From: Megamerina dolium | Lineage: Eukaryota > Arthropoda > Insecta > Diptera > Megamerinidae | DNA: 64,000 bases | Direction of reading: 5' to 3' | Assembly: GCA_963854835.1 (NCBI GenBank) | Contig: OY978528.1 | Span: forward strand, 53,106,508 to 53,170,507 | Part shown: in pieces, positions 1 to 9,439 of the stretch | Layout: every line of letters begins with the position of its first letter | Numbering within the stretch: position 1 is the first letter of the stretch | Position numbers and translations under genes: made by a program | The notes under the pieces: model-generated | What the model was told of the DNA's origin: nothing | Seen by the model: the letters and a program-made list of their open reading frames with translations, nothing else | The model's database searches: none

Positions 1-1740
1 TGTATTTAGAGTTACCTATTAAACAGGAAGACTTATAATACGATGTGAATGCAATATGCATAATTATTTTGAAAAAAACATATAAAATAAGAAGAATGAA
101 ACACAATAATAATAAAAAGAAAATTATGATGATTACAAAATATGGGTCATTTTCGATTTGATATGAAATCACTGTTAACACTTTGGTTTTTTCTTTTCTT
201 CAGCATTTTTTACTTCAGCATCGTACGTAAATGGTCTTAAAAAAGATTAACTTTTCGCAAGAAAGCTTCAATAATCTAAAGAGTTTGAAAAGAAAATATG
301 TTATATGAAATAAATTTGAATTGCATATTCTTTCAGGCAATTTTTAATGAAGTGTTGACTGTTAGGGAGCATCAAGTATACGAGTGTACTTGCCGTGTAT
401 AGATACATGGATCCTCAGACAAGAGAAGAGCAAGCAATTAGGAAATGAAAAATTCGATTTTTTTTTGGGAATATCTTTACTGGCTTTATGGGTTAATTTT
501 TGTATTGGGCGGTATTATGCCATCTTCAAACGACTATTTATCTGTCACGAGTCTCCACGTAAAGGTGGCTTCTTATGGGCGGCTCTGCGTTCATCTTTAT
601 AAGAATTTTATGTTGATTTTTAATTAAGTTATTAAAAATCTGAAATTTAAGTGAAGTTTTATGACACGCCTAGTCATTTTTTTCAAGTGTGTAAGGTTGC
701 AAGTCAGTGTATAAGCGCAACTACCTAAGAATGCAATTTAATAAAAATGTTAATTTTTCAGTCTCATAGATACGAGTACGTACATGCAACATCTGTTTGT
801 AGTAGAGTAGGTACATAGTACGCATTCGTGCCCATAAGCATTTTTCGGTTTTTGTTTTCGTCTTTTGATGATGAACCAACCAACTAACCGATCAACCAAC
901 TAAACAACCACACAACCAACTCATCAGATCACTACCGCCGGCGCAGAAGATCTTGTCGCAATTTTTTTCAATGTTTTTGTATGCAACGCCAATGCAATTT
1001 TAAAGCGTTACAAATTGCAATGAAGGAATTAAAATGAAATACTAAAACAACTGCACCAACAACAATATGTGGTGTATATGCAACATAATGAAGAGATCAT
1101 ACGTATCGTATGTGCGGTGAGAAATGTGCATATTAAATATTTTGCTATGCGCACGTACTCCATGTAAATGTGCATATAATTTCGATGTGCATTAATGAAT
1201 GCATACGCTGCTGCGAAGGTGTCATTTTTAACACGCCCAATGTATAGTTTATAAAATGCGAAATATTATAATATTATTTTAAAAACAAATGCTTTTACAC
1301 TGTGCAAAATAACTTGCATGAAGAAGATTTTCTTTCAAAGAAGATACTTCAATTTGATTCAAAATATATAATTGATTTACGAAACCTAACCTCAATGGCT
1401 AATTTTAATTAATAAAATATCCCCATAAATGTAATCACAACCTGTGCTGAATATACCAACTATATGAGTATGTATTGTAAGATCTCCCAAGTACTGATGC
1501 ACTAAGAGTACTCGTTCGTGATACGAGAAGTGCCTACACTATTGCATTTGTACAATTTCTATTTTCCAATTCAATAGATTCCAATCGCATAAATGTTTCA
1601 CAAAAAGGGCAGAGTTTGAAATGAAATAATAGGGTTACTGACGCTTTCCAACGTCTCCCTGATGGAAAAATGTAATCATAAGTGGTACTAACATCAATGA
1701 AGCAGCAGAGACATTTTTGGGATATTGGCTTGTGCCACAC
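1..1740. other. AT-rich spacer, no gene seen
   Basis: No reading frame here has recognisable protein similarity; the longest are 60-72 codons in AT-rich sequence and look like chance. The stretch holds A/T runs, a CAAC-rich patch near 870-925 and alternating purine-pyrimidine words. I see no RNA gene or clear repeat boundary. Confidence 0.6.
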
Positions 1741-2180
1741 AACTTAACACTTACTTACTTAACAGCAACTTACTTACTACTTACTTACTTATGTGGCCAT
1801 TACAACCGAATATCGATTTAGGCCGAATATAACATGCTTCGCCAACCATCTCTGTTCTTCGCTAGCTGGCGCCAGTAAGAAATTCCAAGCGCCGTCAGGT
1901 TCTCCAGTACTTGGTCTTTCCGCCGGAGATTAGGTCTTCCTCTTTTGCGTCGTTCTCCAGCGGGTTCCTAATATAACATCTTCTTAGCCAGAGCGTGATC
2001 TTCCGTTCGCTCGACATGACCTATCCAGCAAAGACGCTGGATTTTGATGCGCTTTACTATGTCAATATCGGCATACAGCTCGTACTTTATGGTTGTGCCT
2101 TATTCGGTACTCGACACCAACGCAAATAGGTCCAAAGATCTTGCGTAGGACTTTTCTCTCGAAAACTCTAAGCATTTTAG
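1741..2180 (-). mobile_element. RTE-clade retrotransposon, 5'-truncated 3' end
   Basis: Read on the minus strand, this copies the last 370 or so coding bases and the tail of the element at 5194-8573. The shared landmarks are the IQRL.W.GHVER motif, the RRKRGRPNLR motif, a stop just after the SA end, then GGCCACATAAG followed by TAAG-type repeats. Homology begins abruptly near 2180, as expected from 5' truncation during target-primed reverse transcription. It differs from the other copy by scattered substitutions and has an in-frame stop (TTATATTAG), so it is dead. The tail is longer and less regular than the other copy's, with GTAAGTAA tracts interrupted by TTGCTG. No clean target duplication was found. 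Family identification is firm because the longer copy is in the same window. Confidence 0.85.
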
Positions 2181-3419
2181 TAACTCCACATATAAAATAA
2201 CAGTAAAATAATTTTATTAAAGAGAAATGTATCCTTTGTCGGCCATTTTGTAAGTATCTTGAGGCGAAATGTCGAAGAGCAAAAATTAATGGGTGGACGG
2301 GGATATATTTGACCCCTGTAAAGATATCCAAGGAACCTACATAAGCCTACATTTTGCACAGACATTTTTGTGATATTGGTTAGTGTCTTTATGCTGATTT
2401 TATGTCAATAATGTACAGCAGCGTTCATAAAAGGTGAAGATATTGGATAAGGTAGCTTTGAGGGAGTAAATTTATTGTAAATAATGTCAATTTATTAGAC
2501 GAGCCCCTCTAAAAGTTAGAGGCAGAATGTAAGTATGGTCCGGAAAAATGTTGTTGAGAAAAAATTATTCAGGTTCGGCGACCTCTTGGGGCGCCTATTG
2601 AGCGCAGTTTATTGCTTTAAGTTTTGGTGGCATTCGGGTATTAATTTTTGTTTAAGTGCGGCCCTTTAAAGCCATTTAGGATAGGTTTAATATGCGACTG
2701 AGACTTTTTATTACCACCTCATCTGTAAGGTTCTAAGTTTTTAATCGAACCTTTAACTAGTTTAGCCACTAGTTCGGCCAAATTATGTGAATTGAAAAGA
2801 CAGTTTTTGTAATTTTTGAACTTCCTGTTTGTGCCGCATGGAGGATGTATGTAAGGAAGTTACCGACTGGGATCTTAATATAGGTTTCACTGAATATACG
2901 AAAATAAGGCAAATCCTAAGCACATTGTTTCGTAAGCGTAAGTAATCACGTGCGAATTATGCGTCTACATACATATGTATTAGAACGTACTTCCACAAAT
3001 GTGTATATTTGAACACTCATGTGCGTTTACGAATAAACCATATCTCGACTGATGAAATTGCATTTCTTATGAGTCTATAAGCACAGAGATATGCAAATAT
3101 CTGGAAGTATAATACCTACATGCAAATATTACACATCGAGGAATAACTATGTAGGAAGCACATTTACTCGTAATATATTGTGCAGAGTTATTTTGCCTTA
3201 ATTTATAGTTGTACATTTGTTAAGTTTGATGCATGAATTATTTCGAGGATTTTAAGAACCATTATCTAGTAGATAATACACATGTACATTCAGAACTCAC
3301 ATAGTTAAATGACTAGTCATTTCCAATATTAAGATGAGCAAACCATTTAAAAAATCTGAACAGTGTGGGAAAGGTAGTTGCAACTATATTGATTGCTCAT
3401 ATTTTAAAACAGAGTTATC
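2181..3419. other. AT-rich spacer, no gene seen
   Basis: There is no supported reading frame and no repeat with clear ends. A short C/T-poor region around 2860-2960 is less AT-rich but shows nothing recognisable. The left edge of the piggyBac-like element follows at 3420. Confidence 0.5.
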
Positions 3420-3894
3420 TTAACCCTTAAATTTCCATAATATCTTTAAAGATACAACCATTTAAAAAGCTCCTATTTTACTACTATTGGCCCAAAAGCT
3501 TCCAAAGGCATACCATTCCATTTAGAAAACTTAAGCGCTTCGCGGAAAAATAAACAGTTTCCAAATTTCTTCTAAAAAAATTTGATCTACAAAGTCAAAA
3601 AAAAATTCAAAATATTAATAAAGGCAAGTTTTTGCGGTAAAATATATGAACACAGTTAGACTCATGTGACGGTTTTATGTAGTTTGAACTGATCTCGCGT
3701 CCAGCCTACTTTGCACTATAGAATATAACGGCTGTATCTTTAAAGATACACTGAGCATAGTCGAATATTTTTCACTCAACTTGTGTTTACGTTGTTGTAT
3801 TTTTCATATAATTTTATTCCTTGAATCATTTGAGACGAAAGTCTGAACGTGTCAACACGTGACGAAATCTGTAATTTGTGGGAGTTAAAATATA

Positions 3895-4262
3895 AAAAAA
3901 AAAAAAATAAATATGTGGCACTTAAAGCCCCAAAGGGCTCATTGGCCGAGCTTCTCTTCCATTACTGTTGTGCGTCTTAAATTTTGGACAGTATTAGAAT
4001 GGACCTACTTATTCTAGCCGGTTCCGAACGGCAGAACACTTGTGACATCACTTTTTCTGAGCTTTGTCACAGAGTTCTTTTTAGAAGCTTTTTCATGGCA
4101 AGTTGTTACTGTCGGAAGAATTGCCAATTGCTTGCCGACAGGTGGGTACCGTTCGAAAGAAAAATCTTTTCGATATTAAATTTGTTATGCATCAGCCGGG
4201 TATTGAACCACGACCTACAGATCAGAAGGCGAACACACTAACCACTGAGCTACGGCACCCAC
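3895..4262 (-). mobile_element. tRNA-derived SINE, full-length copy 1
   Basis: On the minus strand it starts with a tRNA-like head. The head has an A box (TAGCTCAGTGGTTAG) and a B box (GGTTCAATACC, one mismatch to the consensus), so RNA polymerase III transcription is implied. A body of about 280 bp follows, carrying CTGCCGTTCGGAAC and GACGCACAACAGTAATGG, then a tail GTGCCACATATTTATT plus a T run. A direct repeat GGGAGTTAAAATATA flanks it (3880-3894 and 4263-4277), which is a 15-bp target duplication from LINE-type integration. It sits in the 5' region of the piggyBac-like element, so it inserted after that element. The copies at 11933, 43108 and 56878 are close relatives. It does not code for protein. 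Confidence 0.9.
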
Positions 4263-4309
4263 GGGAGTTAAAATATATTTTATTATATATAAGTAAAATA
4301 GTTTATACC

Positions 4310-5163
4310 ATGGCCATTACAGTTGATAGAGTCAAAATATCTGAAGATAAAGTGTGCGCTATATTGCGTGTCGGTGATGAGATTGGTTATGAGAGTACTG
4401 ATGATTTGGAGGACAAGTTGGAAGATTTGATGCAGACACCCGAGGAATCCCGAGAAATCGTTGAGGATTTTCAAGATCAAATTGATCTCAATGGTTCCTT
4501 GAACGATTCCTTTGTGAATATGATCAATGACGTCAATTATCAAGGTATCGTGAATGAGACCGCAGATATCTGCAAAAATTGTTGTTAGGTTTTTACACGA
4601 AATCCGTCGTTATCAAAAACATATTGTATACTCTGATAACTACTACACAACTTTGTCCTTGTTAGTTCAATTGCTATCTCGAGGTATACTTTCTATTGGT
4701 ACTATTCATAGTTATCGGATAGAATTAAAATTTGACCGTGGAACCAGCCGTGAATTTGTTGCTTCAATTTACGGTATTGATGTGACCTCCTTGTCGTGGA
4801 AGGACAATACAGTTGTCAATTTTATGTCAACTTACGTCGGTACGAAGCCAATATTGACCCACGGTCAAAACGAAACTGTGGCAGCTTTATCTACAAAGCG
4901 ATATGATAAAAGAGATAAAACTGTAAAAATGATTTCGTGCCCACAAATAATAAAAGAGTATACTCGTCATGACTTACTTGACAGCTTCATGAGTTGTCAC
5001 AAGATTATGATGAAAAGCCGCAAGAGGACGATTAGAATGTTTTACCACTTATTGGATTTGAAGTGTACTAACGCCTAGACTCTGCACCAACGAATCAATA
5101 AGGATCGACCTCAATATAAAGAAATGCGACTTATTGATTTTAAACTACTAGTTGCTGATTCCT
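4310..5163 (+). pseudogene. piggyBac-type transposase, decayed
   Basis: Starting from ATG at 4310 there is an acidic N-terminal segment (MAITVDRVKISEDKV, then TDDLEDKLEDL), as in piggyBac transposases. It then jumps, by loss of the centre and a frame change near 4565-4585, to the late catalytic core. The core shows VYSDNYYTTL (the second catalytic Asp in the family's DN[FWY]xTS motif), LSRGILSIGTI, LSWKDNTVVNF, STKRYDKRDKTVK and CPQIIKEYTRH. After RH the family's usual MGGVD block is shortened so that DLLDS follows directly. A TAG at 5077-5079 interrupts the frame where the family has Trp after NA. Homology continues to about 5163 (RLIDFKLLVADS) before the RTE insertion. The first catalytic Asp region is absent, so this cannot be an active enzyme. 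Identification rests on motif recall, not a search. Confidence 0.8.
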
Positions 5164-5193
5164 AGATTAGTTTTAAGTCAGCTTAACTAGCTA

Positions 5194-8100
5194 CTAGCCA
5201 CTAGGTGGTCTGGTGGTGTTTTCGCAAGGTAACGTGTCTAACTGCCTCAACCAGGTGGGGCTAGCGCAATCCTTGTTGAACTCATCGCAAGTCAACTCAC
5301 TGGCTGTCATGTAGTTTGATCTGAGCGCTATGTGATGATACCTTTATTTGTTAATGAGGGGTAGTCATATAGCTTGCTCTGCTTACTCTGTGATGGCGCT
5401 TTCATTATTATTAATGGGAGCCCTCCATGTGGCGACCACCGGGCAACGTCTTCCTGGCACCCGCTGGGAGGCGGCTGAAGTGAGTGGCGAAAATCTCCTC
5501 GGTTAGAGGTTGTGCGTTGGGTTTGGGACCCGCCACATAAAAAACCCCTCCAATGAAAAAAACTAAAATGCCTCGGATAAGGACTACCGCTTTTGTTGAT
5601 GACCCCCGCAAACGAAAAAAGGACAATGATTTACGGATATGCACCTGGAATGTCCGATCCCTTTATAGGGAGGGTGCCTCTATCCAGCTGGTTGATGTCC
5701 TCGAAAAATACAGAGCTGACATCACCGCTCTCCAGGAAATGCGATGGACAGGACAGGGCTGCTCCAAAAGAGCGTCCTGTGACATCTACTACAGTTGCCA
5801 TGCTGAAAGGCACGAATTAGGATGTGGATTTTTGGTCAGAAAGAGACTACGACATCTTGTCTCACAGTTCACGCCTGTGAACGAACGGCTGGCCACAATC
5901 CGCATCAAGGCAAAATTTTTCAACATCAGCCTTATATGTGCCCACGCTCCGACGGATGAGAAGGACAATGTGACCAAGGAGAGCTTCTTTCAGCGCCTCG
6001 AAGAAGCTTATGACCGCTGCCCCCGCCACGATATCAAAATCGTGCTTGGCGACTTTAATGCCAGGGTGGGCAAGGAAGGTACCTTTGGTCCAACTGTCGG
6101 AAAATTCAGCCTCCACCAAAACACCTCCGATAACGGAATGAGGCTGATCGACTTCGCCGCAGCACGAAACATGGTAATTGGTGGTACCAGATTCCAGCAT
6201 CTCGACATCCACAAAGCGACATGGCTGTCTCCAGATCATCGTACAAGAAACCAAATTGATCATGTGTTGATTGACGGAAGGCATGCTTCCAGTGTGATGG
6301 ACGTGAAATCGATCCGTGGTGCCAACATCGACTCGGATCACTACCTTGTTGCAGCTAAGGTGCGCACACGCCTATGTGTCGCAAATAACAAGAGAAGTCC
6401 CACACAGAGAAAGCTCGACGTCAGTAAGCTGCAATCACCAGAGACAGCAGATGCATTTTCCACTCGACTATCGGATCTGCTTATGCAGAACACTCCCCCA
6501 CTTGATGATACATGCGCACGGTGGACACATATATCCCACTCCATGACTACTGCTGCCGAGGAGGTAATCGGTTACTACCGGCCTCTGAGGAATGAGTGGT
6601 ATGATCAGGAGTGTCGCGACGCTACCGCAGAGAAAGACGCCGCCTACAGAAGAACCCTGCGTGCAGGCGCAACGCGAGCTGTTAAGGAGCGGTATAGAGA
6701 GAAAAGGAGTGCAGAGAGACGTCTTTTCAGGCGCAAGAAGAGGGAGTTGGAAAGACGCGAGTGTGAGGAGATAGAGATGTGCACCGACAAGAATGAGACT
6801 CGAAAATTCTTTGAAAAGATCAAGCGCCTGAGTGGAGGTTTAAATTCCGGAGCCTCTTCTTGTCGTGATGGAAATGGGAATCTGGTTACGGATGTCCAGA
6901 GTGTACTGAGCCTATGGAGGGAACACTTCTCCACGTTACTGAATGGCGATGCTACGAACAATTCCGCCAGTGGAGGAGAATGCCCGATAACCCCAATTAC
7001 AGATGATGGTGTTGATGTTCCACCACCCGACTATGACGAGGTTGAAACGGCCATTTTAAGGCTGAAGAACAACAAAGCTGCAGGTGCTGATGGCCTGCCT
7101 GCCGAGTTGTTTAAGACCGGAGGCGATGAGCTGCTCACCCGCATGCACCAGCTCATAAGCAGAATATGGTCGGATGAAAGCATGCCTGATGATTGGAGGC
7201 TCAGTGTTCTCTGTCCTGTACATAAAAAAGGAGACCCCACAATTTGCGCCAACTACCGTGGAATAAGTCTCCTGAGCATCGCGTACAAGGTTCTATCGAG
7301 CGTACTGTGTGAAAGATTGAAGCCTATGCTCAGCAACCTGATTGGACCTTATCAGTGTGGCTTCAGACCTGGTAAATCCACCATCGACCAGATTTTCACA
7401 CTGCGCCAAATCCTGGAGAAGACCCAAGAAAAACAGATCGACACACACCACCTATTTGTTGATTATAAAGCCGCTTTCGACAGTCCGGTAAGGGATTACC
7501 TCTACGCAACAATGTCTGAGTTCGGTATTCCTGCAAAGCTCATTCGACTTTGTAGAATGACACTGCATAACTCCCGTTGTGCAGTGAAAATTGGGAAGGA
7601 CCTCTCCGCACCGTTTAATACCGAACGGGGTTTCAGACAAGGTGATTCGTTATCGTGCGACTTCTTCAATCTTATTATGGAGAAAATAATACGAGCTGCT
7701 GATCTACGACATAATGGCACTATCTTCAACAAAAGTGTCATGCTGTTAGCGTATGCCGACAATATTGACATAATCGGCATGAACACGCGAGCAGTCAGTG
7801 CAGCATTCTCAGAGTTGGAAAGAGAGTCGCGTCGGATGGGTCTCACGGTGAACGAGGGCAAGACGAAGTATCTAGTGTCAACAAACAAAGAGTCCCGGCG
7901 TCTTGGACAGCACGTCACTGTTGACAACTACGCTTTTGAAGTAGTAAGGGACTTTGTCTATCTTGGAACCAGCATTAACAGCAGTAATGACGTCAGCTTG
8001 GAGAACATGCGTAGGATAACTCTTGCTAACAGGTGTTACTTTGGGCTGGGTAAGCAATTGAGAAGTCGAGCCCTCTCTCGAAGAACGAAAACTACACTCT

Positions 8101-8573
8101 ACAAGTCTCTCATCATGCCTGTCCTAACATATGGCGCTGAAGCCTGGACAATTTCCACCTCGGATGAGCGAATACTTGGAGTTTTCGAGAGAAAAGTCCT
8201 ACGCAAGATCTTTGGACCTATTTGCGTTGGTGGCGAGTACCGAATAAGGTACAACCATGAGCTGTACGAGCTGTATGCCGATATTGACATAGTAAAGCGC
8301 ATCAAAATCCAGCGGCTGCGCTGGCTAGGTCATGTCGAGCGAATGGAAGAACACGCTCCAGCTAAGAAGGTGTTATATTCGGAACCCGCTGGAGGACGAC
8401 GCAAAAGAGGAAGACCAAACCTCCGGTGGAAAGACCAAGTACTGGAGAACCTGACGGCGCTTGGAATTTCTAACTGGCGCCAGCTAGCGAAGAACAGAGA
8501 TGGCTGGCGAAGCATGTTATTTTCGGCCTAAATCGATATTCGGTTGTTATGGCCACATAAGTAAGTAAGTAAG
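5194..8573 (+). mobile_element. RTE-clade non-LTR retrotransposon, near full length
   Basis: This element of about 3.4 kb has one large reading frame, a leader of about 360 bp and almost no 3' UTR. It ends in GGCCACATAAG plus TAAG repeats instead of poly(A). A perfect 11-bp direct repeat TTAACTAGCTA flanks it (5183-5193 and 8574-8584), which is the target-site duplication and fixes both ends. The single ORF with endonuclease and reverse transcriptase, the short repeat tail and the compact size are typical of the RTE/BovB clade. The target was the 3' part of the piggyBac transposase. It is probably among the younger insertions here because its reading frame is intact. A truncated sister copy is at 1741-2180. 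Confidence 0.9.
5553..8531 (+). CDS. RTE-type endonuclease/reverse transcriptase polyprotein
   Basis: This intact 992-codon frame is close to the usual RTE length. The N-terminal third is an apurinic-like endonuclease that nicks target DNA: CTWNVRSL near residue 30, catalytic LQEMRW with Glu62, GDFNARVG with Asp167, and SDHYLV with Asp262-His263. A basic region rich in RRLFRRKKR lies near residues 390-415. The reverse transcriptase spans about 490-800: RLKNNKAAGADGLPAE, LCPVHKKGDP, YRGISLLS, FRPGKSTIDQI, VDYKAAFDS (Asp637), GFRQGDSLSCDFFN, and the active site as YADN (residues 734-737) instead of YADD. The C-terminus has IKIQRLRWLGHVERM and RRKRGRPNLRWKDQ, usual for the clade. The start is the first ATG; one three codons in (MPRIRTT) is also possible. 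The YADN change probably abolishes polymerase activity despite the open frame. Confidence 0.92.
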   Translation: MKKTKMPRIRTTAFVDDPRKRKKDNDLRICTWNVRSLYREGASIQLVDVLEKYRADITALQEMRWTGQGCSKRASCDIYYSCHAERHELGCGFLVRKRLRHLVSQFTPVNERLATIRIKAKFFNISLICAHAPTDEKDNVTKESFFQRLEEAYDRCPRHDIKIVLGDFNARVGKEGTFGPTVGKFSLHQNTSDNGMRLIDFAAARNMVIGGTRFQHLDIHKATWLSPDHRTRNQIDHVLIDGRHASSVMDVKSIRGANIDSDHYLVAAKVRTRLCVANNKRSPTQRKLDVSKLQSPETADAFSTRLSDLLMQNTPPLDDTCARWTHISHSMTTAAEEVIGYYRPLRNEWYDQECRDATAEKDAAYRRTLRAGATRAVKERYREKRSAERRLFRRKKRELERRECEEIEMCTDKNETRKFFEKIKRLSGGLNSGASSCRDGNGNLVTDVQSVLSLWREHFSTLLNGDATNNSASGGECPITPITDDGVDVPPPDYDEVETAILRLKNNKAAGADGLPAELFKTGGDELLTRMHQLISRIWSDESMPDDWRLSVLCPVHKKGDPTICANYRGISLLSIAYKVLSSVLCERLKPMLSNLIGPYQCGFRPGKSTIDQIFTLRQILEKTQEKQIDTHHLFVDYKAAFDSPVRDYLYATMSEFGIPAKLIRLCRMTLHNSRCAVKIGKDLSAPFNTERGFRQGDSLSCDFFNLIMEKIIRAADLRHNGTIFNKSVMLLAYADNIDIIGMNTRAVSAAFSELERESRRMGLTVNEGKTKYLVSTNKESRRLGQHVTVDNYAFEVVRDFVYLGTSINSSNDVSLENMRRITLANRCYFGLGKQLRSRALSRRTKTTLYKSLIMPVLTYGAEAWTISTSDERILGVFERKVLRKIFGPICVGGEYRIRYNHELYELYADIDIVKRIKIQRLRWLGHVERMEEHAPAKKVLYSEPAGGRRKRGRPNLRWKDQVLENLTALGISNWRQLAKNRDGWRSMLFSA

Positions 8574-8640
8574 TTAACTAGCTAAGCTTGGCATCTAGCC
8601 GTTTTTAAAGGAAAATCGGAAAAATTTTCAATTTTGTATT

Positions 8641-9001
8641 CATCGATTCCGTTCCGGTAATTTTGATGTCAAAGATGTACCACGCTCTGAAAGGCCAATT
8701 GTCGAAAATATCGATAAAATAAAGGAAATCGTCGTGTCTGACCGTCATGTAAACACCGTTTCTATTGGCCAGGAGCTATACATTGCACAAAAAACCGTTT
8801 GGAACCATTTACATAAGGCTGGATATAAAAAGAAGTGATTACTACATGTTCCTATCTATGGCGAATGATTTTGCTGATGAAAAATTCGCCTCAAGAGAAG
8901 CTTGTGAAAATCGATTGTCCCAGTTTTTTGCCAATAGGGACGAGGGTTTCTATGAGAGTGTCATTATGAAATTACCTTCGAAATGGCAACAAGTTATCTA
9001 A
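8641..9001 (+). pseudogene. mariner transposase, internally deleted
   Basis: Two pieces of a mariner transposase are joined. The first (about 8644-8838) is the DNA-binding helix-turn-helix: FRSGNFDVKDVPRSERP, SDRHVNTVSIGQEL, KTVWNHLHKAGYKKK. It runs into a stop. The second, in another frame (about 8840-9001), is the C-terminus: FLSMANDFADEKFASREACE, NRLSQFFANRDEGFY, then KLPSKWQQVI and a stop. The roughly 200-residue catalytic middle with the Asp triad is missing, so no activity is possible. It lies immediately downstream of the RTE element inside the piggyBac-like composite. I could not find terminal inverted repeats, so the true ends are unknown. Confidence 0.85.
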
Positions 9002-9439
9002 CAAAACTGTGCATATTTGACCTAAATCGGATCATTCTATCATAAATAAAACATTGAATTTAATGCAAAAATAATGGATTTCTTTTTACTAAATTTTTTT
9101 TTTAACCTCTTTTTTGTAATTCAATACCAACTTGATTAATTTATTTTCTTTAATATGTGTACCTGCAATGTATATTTTTATCTGAATTGAACCAATGAAT
9201 TACTAATAAAGATTTTTTTACTAAAATTAAATGTCTTATTGTAGATATGTTAAAAATTTGTGCTGAAATGTAGTGAGGTGCGGTAAATGTCCAGTGTATC
9301 TTTTAAAATACAATGGCTTTTATACAAATAACTTCTAAAATATATTGTTTTGAAAAAACTCAAAGAGGAAACCCTCACATTTTTACACAATATATATATT
9401 TTTAAGAAAAATTGGCGATGTTGGGCATTTAAAGGTTAA

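Larger units (their letters stand above)
3424..9435 (+). mobile_element. Composite piggyBac-like element with nested insertions
   Basis: TTAA lies at both edges (3420-3423 and 9436-9439), the target duplication expected of piggyBac. The inner ends are imperfect inverted repeats: CCCTTAAATTTCC at 3424-3436 and, on the other strand, CCTTTAAATGCCC at 9423-9435, 10 of 13 matching. Related palindromic words (TATCTTTAAAGATA) occur near 3449 and 3735, and a decayed form occurs near 9294, as in subterminal repeats. A decayed piggyBac transposase lies inside at 4310-5163, the right place and orientation. Three other elements sit within: a SINE (3895-4262), an RTE retrotransposon (5194-8573) and a mariner fragment (8641-9001). 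Without them the element would be about 1.9 kb. The boundaries are my inference from short repeats and are less certain than the transposase itself. Confidence 0.6.

Noticed and set aside
4187..4262. tRNA gene on the minus strand
   Set aside because: A and B boxes are present but the same head occurs in several copies joined to a common body and tail with target duplications, so it is a SINE head. A canonical cloverleaf is not preserved.
4103..4588. 161-codon frame as one protein
   Set aside because: Its first part is antisense SINE read through; only the part from 4310 is piggyBac-derived.
8641..9001. Mariner as part of the piggyBac or RTE coding region
   Set aside because: Motifs (SDRHVNTVSIGQEL, FANRDEGFYE) are specifically mariner-like and lie outside the RTE target duplication.
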